Shown piece by piece: positions 22,292 through 30,874 of a stretch of DNA of 33,947 nucleotides. Location of the stretch: positions 1-33,947 of the forward strand of contig JAAYFC010000049.1 of assembly GCA_012728435.1 (NCBI GenBank), written 5' to 3'. Both the position numbers and the translations under genes were made by a program. The number at the start of each line of letters is the position of its first letter. Within the stretch, counting starts at the first letter, position 1. Under the pieces are notes generated by a model that saw only the letters and a list, made by a program, of their open reading frames with translations, made no database searches and was not told where the DNA came from. This stretch comes from Clostridiales bacterium (GTDB lineage: Bacteria > Bacillota > Clostridia > Christensenellales > Aristaeellaceae).

Positions 22292-22324
22292 AAAAAGGGC
22301 TGCCCTACATTGTTTGGCAGCCCT
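22292..22324 (-). terminator. Terminator of gapA
   Basis: A perfect 9-bp stem AGGGCTGCC (22296-22304) / GGCAGCCCT (22316-22324) is followed on the minus strand by TTTTT. It lies 20 bases past the gapA stop and is convergent with the rubredoxin terminator. Confidence 0.9.
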
Positions 22325-22344
22325 CTTATTATCGGGAACGTTGA

Positions 22345-23379
<1,035 letters not shown>

Positions 23380-23411
23380 CTAAATTTATCAACCCGCAGG
23401 TTGGTGCTAGA

Positions 23412-23425
23412 GTATCAAAAGATAC
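23412..23425. repeat. 14-bp palindrome at the gapA transcription start
   Basis: GTATC-AAAA-GATAC (23412-23425) begins about 7 bases downstream of the gapA -10, so it would lie at the predicted transcription start. It could be an operator or a short 5' hairpin of the mRNA. Confidence 0.35.
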
Positions 23426-23432
23426 CCAATTA

Positions 23433-23461
23433 ATCTTACCATACAAATATCCCACATTCAA
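23433..23461 (-). promoter_or_regulatory. Promoter of gapA
   Basis: TTGAAT (23461-23456), 17-base spacer, TAAGAT (23438-23433) on the minus strand, about 60 bases before the gapA start. The hexamers are 4/6 and 5/6 to consensus and the spacing is ideal. Confidence 0.6.
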
Positions 23462-23618
23462 GGGCGGAAACCGCGCACAGCGGGCTAAAAACGTCCCAGT
23501 CGAAGCGCTCTGATTATCTGTTTTCCGCGTTTTGGCTTGCCCGGGACGCGGCACTTTGTAACGCCCTGCCGCCTGCACACAGGTGCCCGGGGGTTTGACT
23601 GTGTAGGAATCAAGCAAC
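23462..23618. other. Gene-free, GC-rich spacer with possible RNA structure
   Basis: No convincing coding region is seen between the gapA promoter and the 5'-nucleotidase terminator. On the minus strand, sequences at 23548-23543 (CGTCCC) and 23497-23492 (GGGACG) can pair around about 45 bases, with an inner GCTT/AAGC-type helix. The outer stem is followed directly by TTTTT (23491-23487). This resembles the 3' end of a small RNA or a spare terminator. No known riboswitch or RNA family motif was recognised, nor a matching promoter. Confidence 0.3.
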
Positions 23619-23619
23619 A

Positions 23620-23648
23620 GAAAAGGCACAGCCATTTCGCTGTGCCTT
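23620..23648 (-). terminator. Terminator of the 5'-nucleotidase gene
   Basis: A perfect 10-bp stem AAGGCACAGC (23623-23632) / GCTGTGCCTT (23639-23648) with a 6-base loop is followed by a short T run on the minus strand. It lies 16 bases past the stop. Confidence 0.85.
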
Positions 23649-23664
23649 GGTTGGAAGCTGATGC

Positions 23665-25326
23665 TTACTTGATAACAGTGATGCGCCCCTGCGGGTTCGC
23701 GTATTCATCACCGACCACGCCGTTGAGCACCTCAGTCACAAAGCGGACCAGGGCATCTTCCAGGGCCAAACCGGTCTTGTAGCCGCTGGTGGCGTTGGGA
23801 TAGCGGAAGGCGTAGTAGGTGTCGCCGCCGGCCGCGGTGAAGTCATTGGTGGCTACCACATAAATGGCCTCTGGGTCGAAGGGCTGGCCGCCCACAGACT
23901 CAATCTTCACACGCGCACCCGGGTTTTTGGGCGCAAAATAGGTGGATTCGGGATACTGCTCACCCTCTTCATAGGGGACGGTGGTGTCAATCGTGAACAC
24001 CATGCCCGCAACCTGCGGGAAGGCGCCGATGGCCTTGGGGGTGGAGTTTGTCGCGGCTTCCAGGGCCTCCAACAGCTCGCTGCCCTTGAGTTCAAGGACG
24101 GAGACTTCATTGCCAAAGGGGAAGACCGTCTTCATGTCGTTCATGCTGATGTCGCCAATTTTGATGCTGGCGCGGATGCCGCCGCCGTTGGTGAGGGAGG
24201 CCTGCACATGGTCGCCCAGCGCCTGCTTCGCGGCCCACAGGATGGCGTCCGCAGCAAAGTCGCCCAGGTTGGTTTCTTCCGTGCGGTTGCCGGGGTCACG
24301 GTCGCCGTTTAGGTGAACGGTGGTCTTGGCAAAGACGGTGCTCAGTTCTTCTTTCACGGCCAGGTCTGCCGCTGTCACCAGGGCTTCAATTTCCGGATCC
24401 AATTTGGCGGTCAGGATGGCAGAATAGACGGTGCCCTCATGCTCCACCACAGCGGATTTTTTCAAGCTGTTAAAGAGCTTGGCGGACAATTTGCCGTCCT
24501 CGAAGGTGACCACGCCCAGGTTCATGCCATGGTAGCCAGCAGACACAATCAAGGTTTCGCCAACGGTTTTGCCTTTTTCCAGCAAGGTGTGGCTGTGGCC
24601 GTCAATCACCAGGTGGATGCCGGACACTTGCTCAATCACGTCCTCAGAGCGGTTGGGGGCGCTTTCCTCGTCCATGCCCAGGTGAGACAGGAGGATGATC
24701 AGGTCTGCACCGGCGGCGGTCAATTCTTCCACCTGCTTCTTGGCCACCTCAATCAGTTTGTCGCCCTGGAGGAAATCAATGCCCCGCACCTTGTCAGGAT
24801 GGGCCTTGGTGAAGGTCTCCGGGGTGGAAAGGCCAAAAACGCCTACTTTCATGCCGTTTTCCATCTCAAAGAGCTTGTTGGCTTCAAATACCAGCTCTCC
24901 GGAGAGATGATCCACGATGTTGGCGCCCAGGAAGGGGAACTTGGCCTCACCCGCCAGAATTTTTGCGTTGTCCACACCCCAGTCAAACTCGTGGTTGCCC
25001 AGGGTCATGGCCTGATAGCCTGCAGCGTTCATGAAGGCGATGGCGTTTTTGCCATAGGCCAGGTTCACCAGCGGCATGCCCTGGGAGGCGTCCCCAGCGT
25101 CCAGCAGCAACACGCTGTCTCCGGCAGCCTCCAAGTCTTTCTTATACTGGGCAATGGCCGCATAGCCCAGGTAGCCGCCCGCAGGGTCCGCCACGGCGCG
25201 GCCGTGTACGTCATTGGTATGCAGGATAACCAGCTTGCCTTTGGGCGCCTCTTCCGCCATGACCATGGAAGTCAGGCCAAGCACGAGCGCCAGCGAGAGG
25301 AGAAGTGCAAGAATGCGTCTCTTCAT
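23665..25326 (-). CDS. Secreted 5'-nucleotidase / UshA-like metallophosphoesterase
   Basis: A 553-residue exported enzyme. A signal peptide (about 1-24, MVMA-EE) leads to the calcineurin-like metallophosphatase domain (about 30-240), with HTNDVHGR (D39, H41), DAGDASQG (D79), GNHEFDWG (N111, H112) and GHSHT. The C-terminal 5'-nucleotidase domain (about 310-520) carries TNLGDFAADA and NGGGIRAS. These enzymes release phosphate from extracellular nucleotides, yielding nucleosides for uptake. The ATG at 25326 follows AAAGGTGG by 8 bases; the GTG at 25338 overlaps that site. No LPXTG or lipobox is seen, so it is probably released or loosely wall-bound. Confidence 0.92.
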   Translation of the reverse strand: MKRRILALLLSLALVLGLTSMVMAEEAPKGKLVILHTNDVHGRAVADPAGGYLGYAAIAQYKKDLEAAGDSVLLLDAGDASQGMPLVNLAYGKNAIAFMNAAGYQAMTLGNHEFDWGVDNAKILAGEAKFPFLGANIVDHLSGELVFEANKLFEMENGMKVGVFGLSTPETFTKAHPDKVRGIDFLQGDKLIEVAKKQVEELTAAGADLIILLSHLGMDEESAPNRSEDVIEQVSGIHLVIDGHSHTLLEKGKTVGETLIVSAGYHGMNLGVVTFEDGKLSAKLFNSLKKSAVVEHEGTVYSAILTAKLDPEIEALVTAADLAVKEELSTVFAKTTVHLNGDRDPGNRTEETNLGDFAADAILWAAKQALGDHVQASLTNGGGIRASIKIGDISMNDMKTVFPFGNEVSVLELKGSELLEALEAATNSTPKAIGAFPQVAGMVFTIDTTVPYEEGEQYPESTYFAPKNPGARVKIESVGGQPFDPEAIYVVATNDFTAAGGDTYYAFRYPNATSGYKTGLALEDALVRFVTEVLNGVVGDEYANPQGRITVIK

Positions 25327-25382
25327 TAGTAGTACCACCTTTCAATTTTCACCTGAATATGTCATCAGGATAATCACTTTCT

Positions 25383-25410
25383 ATTATACCCAGAGCGATT
25401 TAAATGTAAC
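25383..25410 (-). promoter_or_regulatory. Promoter candidate for the 5'-nucleotidase gene
   Basis: A perfect TATAAT (25388-25383) lies 57 bases before the start codon. The best upstream hexamer is GTTACA (25410-25405) with a 16-base spacer, matching the -35 at 4/6. Confidence 0.42.
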
Positions 25411-25455
25411 CAGGAAAGAAAAGAGGAAGGTGTCAAATCTTGGACTTGCATAAAA

Positions 25456-25480
25456 CAAAAAGCCCACTTGCCAGTGAGCT
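25456..25480 (-). terminator. Terminator of rpsU
   Basis: AGCTCACT (25480-25473, minus) pairs with AGTGGGCT (25468-25461) with one G-T wobble, followed by TTTTTG on the minus strand. It lies 25 bases after the rpsU stop. Confidence 0.8.
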
Positions 25481-25505
25481 TTTATGCTGTAGAAAAAGGA
25501 TTTGA

Positions 25506-25679
25506 TTAATACTTCCGCTTGCGTGCGGCTTCCGCCTTCTTCTTGCGCTTGACGCTGGGCTTTTCATAATGCTCGCGCTTGCGGACTTCCGCTAAGACGC
25601 CGCTGCGGGCGCACTGACGCTTGAAGCGCTTTAAGGCGCTTTCTAACGTTTCGTTTTCCTTTACACGAATCTCAGACAC
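25506..25679 (-). CDS. rpsU: Ribosomal protein S21
   Basis: A 57-residue basic protein of the small subunit, involved in translation initiation in bacteria that have it. The N-terminal [19 protein letters not shown] is diagnostic, followed by the [16 protein letters not shown] tail. The start is GTG at 25679, after a strong G-rich site (AAGGGGGG) about 7 bases upstream. It is monocistronic, with a near-consensus promoter and its own terminator. The roughly 65-base leader has a small GCCGT/ACGGC hairpin (25715-25729). In many Firmicutes rpsU is next to yqeY; here it is not. Confidence 0.95.
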   Translation of the reverse strand: MSEIRVKENETLESALKRFKRQCARSGVLAEVRKREHYEKPSVKRKKKAEAARKRKY

Positions 25680-25748
25680 TGTTTTCCCCCCCTTCGCACA
25701 TCTCGCCTGGCTAGGCCGTATAAAACGGCGGATGGCGACCGTATGGCT

Positions 25749-25777
25749 ATTATAACCACTGACCCAGGGCGCGTCAA
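25749..25777 (-). promoter_or_regulatory. Promoter of rpsU
   Basis: TTGACG (25777-25772), 17-base spacer, perfect TATAAT (25754-25749) on the minus strand. This is the best promoter match in the window, in line with strong expression of a ribosomal protein gene. Confidence 0.8.
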
Positions 25778-25843
25778 CCTAGAAAGCATTGAATTTCTGG
25801 TTGAAGGGGGTTTTGGGGCACATCTTTATGGATTGGCTTTTCG

Positions 25844-25872
25844 TTGACAAGCGCCTGACAGCCCAGTAAACT
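25844..25872 (+). promoter_or_regulatory. Promoter of the FAD-dependent dehydrogenase gene
   Basis: A perfect TTGACA (25844-25849), 17-base spacer, TAAACT (25867-25872), 31 bases before the ATG at 25904. Confidence 0.66.
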
Positions 25873-25903
25873 TGGGACATCTAGGCACATACGGGGGATT
25901 TTT

Positions 25904-27316
25904 ATGAAGTACGATTTAATCATAGTTGGTGCGGGCCCGGCTGGAATATTTACCGCATTGGAGTTGCTGCGCAAAGGCAGCAAGAAGCGGATGATCATCA
26001 TCGAAAAGGGTCAGCCCATCGGCCGGCGCCGCTGTCCCAAAGGTACAACAGGCCGCTGCGTGAACTGCAGACCCTATTGCCATATCACCACAGGCTTTGC
26101 CGGAGCGGGTGCGTTTTCTGATGGTAAACTGTCCTTATCTCATGAAGTGGGCGGACAGCTGCCGGAATTGGTGGGCATAGACGTGGCCCAGAAACTGATT
26201 GATTATACCGATTCCATCTATCTGGAGTTTGGCGCGGACACCCGGGTTGAAGGAATGGTGGAGGACGAGCGCATCAAGCGCATCCGCCGCCGTGCGATTA
26301 CCGCGGGGCTGCGCCTGGTGGATTGCCCCATCCGTCACATGGGCACGGAGAAGGCGCAGGAAATCTACGGCGCAATCCAGAACTATCTGACCGTAAACGG
26401 GGTGGAGATTCTCTTTGGCATCAACTGCGCGGATTTAATATTGACAGACCATGAGTGCAGAGGTGTCATTGTGGAAAACCCCGATGGCTCAAGCCGCCGT
26501 GAGATCCTGGCCAAGGACACGGTCGTCGCGACCGGACGCCGGGGCGCTGACTGGCTGGAGAAAATCTGCCAGGAGCACGGCATTGCCCATCAGCCCGGCA
26601 CAGTGGACATCGGCGTGCGGGTAGAAGTGCGCAATGAGGTGATGGAAGAGGTTAACGAAGCCCTGTACGAAGGCAAATTTGTAGGCTATCCCGCCCCTTT
26701 TAGGGACAAGGTGCGCACCTTCTGCCAGAACCCGGGCGGTTTTGTCAGCCAGGAAAACTATGATGATGACCTGGCGGTGGTCAACGGCCACAGCTACAAG
26801 GACTTAAAGTCCGAGAATACCAACCTGTCCTTGCTGTCCTCCCACAATTTCACCACCCCTTTCAACCAGCCCATTGCCTACGCCCGCAAGGTGGGGGAGC
26901 TTACCAATATGCTGGCTAACGGCCACCTACTGGTACAGCGCTTTGGGGACATTTTGGACGGCAAGCGCACGTGGGAACGCGAGCTGCAGCGCAGCAATGT
27001 GAAGCCCACGCTTACAGATGCGGTCGCAGGCGACATCACCGCAGGGATGCCCTACCGCGCCATGACTAACATCATTGCCTTCATCCATGCTCTGGATCTG
27101 GTGGTGCCGGGCTTCGCCGCTCCTGAGACCCTGCTGTACTCTCCGGAGCTGAAGTTTTACTCCAACCGCGTGCGGATGGACGCGCAGCTAAACACCAACA
27201 TCAAGGGCTTTTACTCCCTGGGTGACTCCAGCGGCTGGACACGCGGCTTGATGATGGCTTCCGCCATGGGCGCGATGCTGGGGGATAAGTTGGCAAAGGA
27301 AGAGGGGCTTATATAG
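25904..27316 (+). CDS. FAD-dependent dehydrogenase (COG2509-like)
   Basis: A 470-residue flavoprotein. The N-terminal FAD-binding Rossmann motif is VGAGPAG (8-14) and a second conserved stretch is GFAGAGAFSDGKL (64-76). Near the flavin site it has C44, C52, C55 and C59 (C-x7-C-x2-C-x3-C), which could bind a metal or an Fe-S cluster. A C-terminal FAD-contact segment GDSSGWTRGLMMASAMG closes the fold. Proteins of this family are widespread in Firmicutes and have no agreed substrate. The ATG at 25904 follows GGGGGA by about 5 bases. It is a single-gene unit with its own promoter and terminator. Confidence 0.85.
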   Translation: MKYDLIIVGAGPAGIFTALELLRKGSKKRMIIIEKGQPIGRRRCPKGTTGRCVNCRPYCHITTGFAGAGAFSDGKLSLSHEVGGQLPELVGIDVAQKLIDYTDSIYLEFGADTRVEGMVEDERIKRIRRRAITAGLRLVDCPIRHMGTEKAQEIYGAIQNYLTVNGVEILFGINCADLILTDHECRGVIVENPDGSSRREILAKDTVVATGRRGADWLEKICQEHGIAHQPGTVDIGVRVEVRNEVMEEVNEALYEGKFVGYPAPFRDKVRTFCQNPGGFVSQENYDDDLAVVNGHSYKDLKSENTNLSLLSSHNFTTPFNQPIAYARKVGELTNMLANGHLLVQRFGDILDGKRTWERELQRSNVKPTLTDAVAGDITAGMPYRAMTNIIAFIHALDLVVPGFAAPETLLYSPELKFYSNRVRMDAQLNTNIKGFYSLGDSSGWTRGLMMASAMGAMLGDKLAKEEGLI

Positions 27317-27338
27317 CATCAGTTTTCCCGCATTGACC

Positions 27339-27364
27339 AGCGCGCCACAGCAGGCGCGCTTTTT
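27339..27364 (+). terminator. Terminator of the FAD-dependent dehydrogenase gene
   Basis: A perfect 8-bp GC-rich stem AGCGCGCC (27339-27346) / GGCGCGCT (27353-27360) with a 6-base loop is followed by TTTTT. Confidence 0.92.
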
Positions 27365-27396
27365 GGCATAATTGTTGAATTAATAAATCCAAAGTC

Positions 27397-27425
27397 TTGC
27401 AATCTTATTTCGCATCTATTACAAT
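27397..27425 (+). promoter_or_regulatory. Promoter of the L,D-transpeptidase gene
   Basis: TTGCAA (27397-27402), 17-base spacer, TACAAT (27420-27425), 29 bases before the ATG at 27455. The -35 is the same TTGCAA hexamer as that of the CHAP operon promoter. Confidence 0.65.
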
Positions 27426-27454
27426 CTGTTTATCATCTTGGAATGAGGTATGGA

Positions 27455-29170
27455 ATGAAACGTTTGATTGCGCTCGTTCTGGCGCTGCTATGTATCCTGC
27501 CGTCGGGCATCATGGAAGACGATGTCACCCCGCAAGGCGAGCAGGAGGTGGTGGTGGTCACGTCCGAAGGCCGCCCGCTTCAATATGGAGACAAGGGGGA
27601 CGATGTCAAGCAGCTGCAAACCCGCTTGAAGGATTTGCGTTATTACAACGGGCCCGTCACCGGCAATTACCTGGAGCAAACCCGTAAATCCATTCGTGCC
27701 GTACAGGAAGCCTATGGACGCACGGCTGATGGCATCGCGGACCTGGAACTGCAGGAGATTATTTACGGCGACGCGCATCGCCCGCTTACAAAGGGCGACC
27801 GCGGTAAGGAAGTGGAGCGGCTGCAGACCCGCTTGAGTGAGATTGGCTATTACTGGGGCAAGATTTCCGGCAACTACCTGGAAGGAACCACGGCCGCTGT
27901 GGGCCACTTCCAGGAGGACAACGGCATCAAGAAAACCGGCCTGGCTGATGTTAAGACGCTGATGAAGCTGTACTCCGACGACATTGTGATGCCTACCCCG
28001 GACCCCAACACCACACCCAAGCCGGTTCCGACACCGCCCCCGGACGCTGAGTTTGCTGGCATCATCTCCTATGGTTCCAAAACCAAGCAGGTGTCGTTAA
28101 TCCAGGAGCGCTTGACCGTGCTGGGCTTTTTTGACCGCAAGATTACAGGCGGCTTTTATGAGCATACCCACGCAGCTGTCAAGAAGTTTCAGCAATACAA
28201 TGGCTTAAAGCCCGATGGTGTGGTAGGCCAGCAAACCTGGGATGTGCTGTTCTCCCTGGATGTGGTACGGGCAGACGGCATCCCCAAGCCCACCCTGGAA
28301 CCCGACCTCATTCCCTACTACGTGGAAGTGGACGTGGTCAACCAGCTCATTAAAGTGTTCAGCCTGGATGAAAACCGAGAACACACAAAACTGGAAAAGG
28401 TGTTCTGGTGTTCCACAGGCACCCCTGGTTTCCCCAGCAGGCCAGGTGACTATATCCTCACCGGGCGGCGGAGCCGCTGGGCTCATTTCCCCAACTGGGG
28501 GGGCGGCACTGCGGCCTGGTGGCTGCGGATTGACCGGGAAATCGCCTTCCATTCCGTTATCTATGCCAATTATGACCTGAAGCGCCCCAACATGAACAGC
28601 GTCAGGAAACTGGGCTCTGTCGCGTCCCATGGCTGCATCCGCCTTACCCTGGCAGATGCCAAATGGATGTATGACAATATCGGCGCGGGCACCCTGGTGC
28701 GCATCTATGATGACGGCCTGAAGGATCCTGAGCTGAAGGCAGCGACCAAACCTGGAGATTTCAACAAGAAGACCTTTGCACACAACCCCACCCCGGTTCC
28801 CACCCAGGCACCGCATTATGATGGGAGCAACCCGCCTCTCACCCCGCAGCGGGGTTTAAAATCCAAGGACGAAGGGGAGGATGTCTACTGGTTGCAAAGC
28901 AAGCTCAAGGAAATGGGGCACTACAAGGGCACTGTCACCGGCACCTACCTGGAAGGCACCAAAAATGCTGTAAGAGACTTCCAAAAGAGCAATGGCTTAA
29001 ATGCCAATGGCAATACGGATGTCAAAACCCTGCAGTTTTTGTACGACCTGGTGCGGGCAAGCAACACCCCCGCCCCGCCGCCCCTGCCCACAGACCCACC
29101 TGAAAACCAGGTGGTGGACACCCCGGAAGAGGAGACAGTCCCAACCGCTACAGCTACCCCTGCACCATAA
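27455..29170 (+). CDS. Secreted YkuD L,D-transpeptidase with four peptidoglycan-binding repeats
   Basis: A 571-residue exported protein. A signal peptide (about 1-18) is followed by PG_binding_1 repeats at about 42-104, 111-173 and 204-267, then the YkuD catalytic domain (about 287-420). This has H366 (AFHSVIY) and the SHGCIRL motif (391-397) with nucleophile C394. A fourth repeat (468-531) and a Pro/Thr-rich tail follow. L,D-transpeptidases form 3-3 peptidoglycan cross-links or attach proteins to the wall, and they resist most penicillins. The ATG at 27455 was chosen over 27443 because GAGGT lies 5 bases upstream. It is a single-gene unit. Confidence 0.92.
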   Translation: MKRLIALVLALLCILPSGIMEDDVTPQGEQEVVVVTSEGRPLQYGDKGDDVKQLQTRLKDLRYYNGPVTGNYLEQTRKSIRAVQEAYGRTADGIADLELQEIIYGDAHRPLTKGDRGKEVERLQTRLSEIGYYWGKISGNYLEGTTAAVGHFQEDNGIKKTGLADVKTLMKLYSDDIVMPTPDPNTTPKPVPTPPPDAEFAGIISYGSKTKQVSLIQERLTVLGFFDRKITGGFYEHTHAAVKKFQQYNGLKPDGVVGQQTWDVLFSLDVVRADGIPKPTLEPDLIPYYVEVDVVNQLIKVFSLDENREHTKLEKVFWCSTGTPGFPSRPGDYILTGRRSRWAHFPNWGGGTAAWWLRIDREIAFHSVIYANYDLKRPNMNSVRKLGSVASHGCIRLTLADAKWMYDNIGAGTLVRIYDDGLKDPELKAATKPGDFNKKTFAHNPTPVPTQAPHYDGSNPPLTPQRGLKSKDEGEDVYWLQSKLKEMGHYKGTVTGTYLEGTKNAVRDFQKSNGLNANGNTDVKTLQFLYDLVRASNTPAPPPLPTDPPENQVVDTPEEETVPTATATPAP

Positions 29171-29193
29171 ACATGCAGTGTTTCCCCTCAATA

Positions 29194-29219
29194 AGCCGCC
29201 CTTGCTGGCGGCTCTTTTT
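29194..29219 (+). terminator. Terminator of the L,D-transpeptidase gene
   Basis: A perfect 7-bp stem AGCCGCC (29194-29200) / GGCGGCT (29207-29213) with a 6-base loop is followed by CTTTTT. Confidence 0.92.
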
Positions 29220-29251
29220 ATCATCCTCAAACCTGCTTTCTCATTCCAGTC

Positions 29252-29281
29252 TTGCATGCATCCTAAGAACCTGCGTATAAT
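29252..29281 (+). promoter_or_regulatory. Promoter of the decarboxylase-family gene
   Basis: TTGCAT (29252-29257), 18-base spacer, perfect TATAAT (29276-29281), about 60 bases before the ATG at 29343. Confidence 0.6.
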
Positions 29282-29342
29282 GCGACCAGCAGACCACACG
29301 GAGACCGCCTTCTTGTTTGCAAACCAGATTGTGAGGTTGATC

Positions 29343-30776
29343 ATGCCAAAATCCTTGCTAGAATTATTGGAAGAATCCTGTCCTATCACGCTTCCTCTGC
29401 ACATGCCGGGGCACAAGCGCAATACACAGCTTGCTCCGTATTTAAAGACCTTGGCTGCCCAGATTGACATCACGGAAATCAAAGGCTTTGACCACCTGCA
29501 CGCAGCGGAAGGCATCCTGCTGGAGGCGATGGAGCAGGCGGCCACAGTCTTTGGTGCCAAGCATACCTTCTTTTTGGTTAATGGCAGCACCGTAGGCATC
29601 CTCAGCGCCATCCGCGCGGTCACCGCCCCGGGCGATCATGTCATCATGTCCCGCAACTGTCACAAATCGGTATACAATGCGCTGATGCTCAACAACCTGC
29701 GGCCCTGCTTTATCTATCCGCAGACCAACATGGATTACCAGATTGCAGCCTCCCTCTCCCTTACCGCGATAGAGCAGGCCATTGCCCAGCACTCGGAGGC
29801 GCGGGTGCTGATTATCACCTGCCCCACCTATGAGGGTGTTATCAGTGATTTGCCGGTCATCATCCGCCTGGCGCACCGCCATGGGCTGACAGTGATTGTG
29901 GATGAGGCGCATGGCTCCCACCTGGGCTTTTCACCCTATTTTCCAGGGAATGCAGTCAGCGCTGGCGCGGATATCGTGATTCAATCCCTGCACAAGACCC
30001 TGCCTTCTTTAACCCAAACCGCGCTGGCGCATGTGCGCTCTGATGCGCTCGCGCACGAGATGCAACGGCAACTGGCTATCTTTGAAACCACCAGCCCTTC
30101 CTTTTTGTTGCTGGCCAGCATTGACAGCTGTGTGCGTCTGCTGCGCGACCATCAAGAGGAGATGTTTACACATTGGCAGACCGCGCTGGAAGCCTTCCAC
30201 CAAAAAGCACTGGGTTTATCGCATCTGCGCGTTTTGGGTTATGGCGCAGAGCGCGGGCGCAATCTGGAAAACGTGTTTGGCTTAGAGCCCAGCAAGCTTT
30301 ACGTATCCACCCTGCACTGCGACATCGGCGGCTATGAATTGGCGGAACTTCTGCGGGCGCAGTTTTCCATCGAGCCTGAGATGATTACCCCGCAAGGCGT
30401 GCTGGGCATGACCGGCATGGGGGATACCGTGCAAACCTTGGAACGCTTTGGCGATGCGCTGCTGCAGATAGACAGCGTCCTTTCCGCTGCCAAGGTTAAA
30501 AAGACCCGCTTGATGGCGCCGCGGGTATATAGCAAGGTACCCATCGCTACGGCGGAACGCGCGCCTTTCATCGTCCTGCCCATTCAGGAAGCTGAAGGCT
30601 ATGTGATGGCGGAAACCATCGTCGTCTACCCGCCGGGTATTCCCGTGGTGGTTCCGGGCGAGGTGATGAACCGGGAGGCAATTGATTACCTGCTGGCGGC
30701 CAAGGCGGCGCACAACACCATCCTCCGCTCCCGGTCTGATGTGGATGGGCAGGTAGCTGTTTTGCGGGACGCCTGA
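29343..30776 (+). CDS. Orn/Lys/Arg decarboxylase family PLP enzyme
   Basis: A 477-residue PLP-dependent enzyme of fold type I. It begins with LPLHMPGHKRN (17-27), typical of the arginine/lysine/ornithine decarboxylase family. It has FLVNGSTVG (78-86), VDEAHGSHLG with D187 contacting the PLP ring nitrogen, and SLHKTLPSLTQTA with K218 as Schiff base. A reading frame extends upstream to 29001 inside the previous gene; the ATG at 29343 follows GAGGT by 7 bases. The family makes polyamine precursors such as agmatine or cadaverine. This is the short form without the N-terminal wing domain, as in Bacillus YaaO/SpeA. The substrate cannot be read from sequence. Confidence 0.9.
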   Translation: MPKSLLELLEESCPITLPLHMPGHKRNTQLAPYLKTLAAQIDITEIKGFDHLHAAEGILLEAMEQAATVFGAKHTFFLVNGSTVGILSAIRAVTAPGDHVIMSRNCHKSVYNALMLNNLRPCFIYPQTNMDYQIAASLSLTAIEQAIAQHSEARVLIITCPTYEGVISDLPVIIRLAHRHGLTVIVDEAHGSHLGFSPYFPGNAVSAGADIVIQSLHKTLPSLTQTALAHVRSDALAHEMQRQLAIFETTSPSFLLLASIDSCVRLLRDHQEEMFTHWQTALEAFHQKALGLSHLRVLGYGAERGRNLENVFGLEPSKLYVSTLHCDIGGYELAELLRAQFSIEPEMITPQGVLGMTGMGDTVQTLERFGDALLQIDSVLSAAKVKKTRLMAPRVYSKVPIATAERAPFIVLPIQEAEGYVMAETIVVYPPGIPVVVPGEVMNREAIDYLLAAKAAHNTILRSRSDVDGQVAVLRDA

Positions 30777-30813
30777 TATCTATGAAGATTCTGTAACACT
30801 TACCGCGCTTTGC

Positions 30814-30842
30814 TTGCCCACCACTGTGCCGTATGCAATAAT
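30814..30842 (+). promoter_or_regulatory. Weak promoter candidate for the foldase gene
   Basis: TTGCCC (30814-30819), 17-base spacer, AATAAT (30837-30842), 32 bases before the ATG at 30875. Each hexamer is imperfect. No terminator was seen after the decarboxylase, so readthrough is also possible. Confidence 0.35.
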
Positions 30843-30874
30843 GAACTGGGTAAACCAATGGAAAGGAATTCTGT

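Noticed and set aside
23462..23618. tRNA, SRP RNA, tmRNA or riboswitch in the spacer before gapA
   Set aside because: No cloverleaf or characteristic conserved motif of these RNAs could be found on either strand.
24313..25329. Plus-strand open frame of 338 codons opposite the 5'-nucleotidase gene
   Set aside because: Antisense to a metallophosphatase with all metal-binding motifs intact. The translation has no recognised motif and no ribosome binding site was seen.
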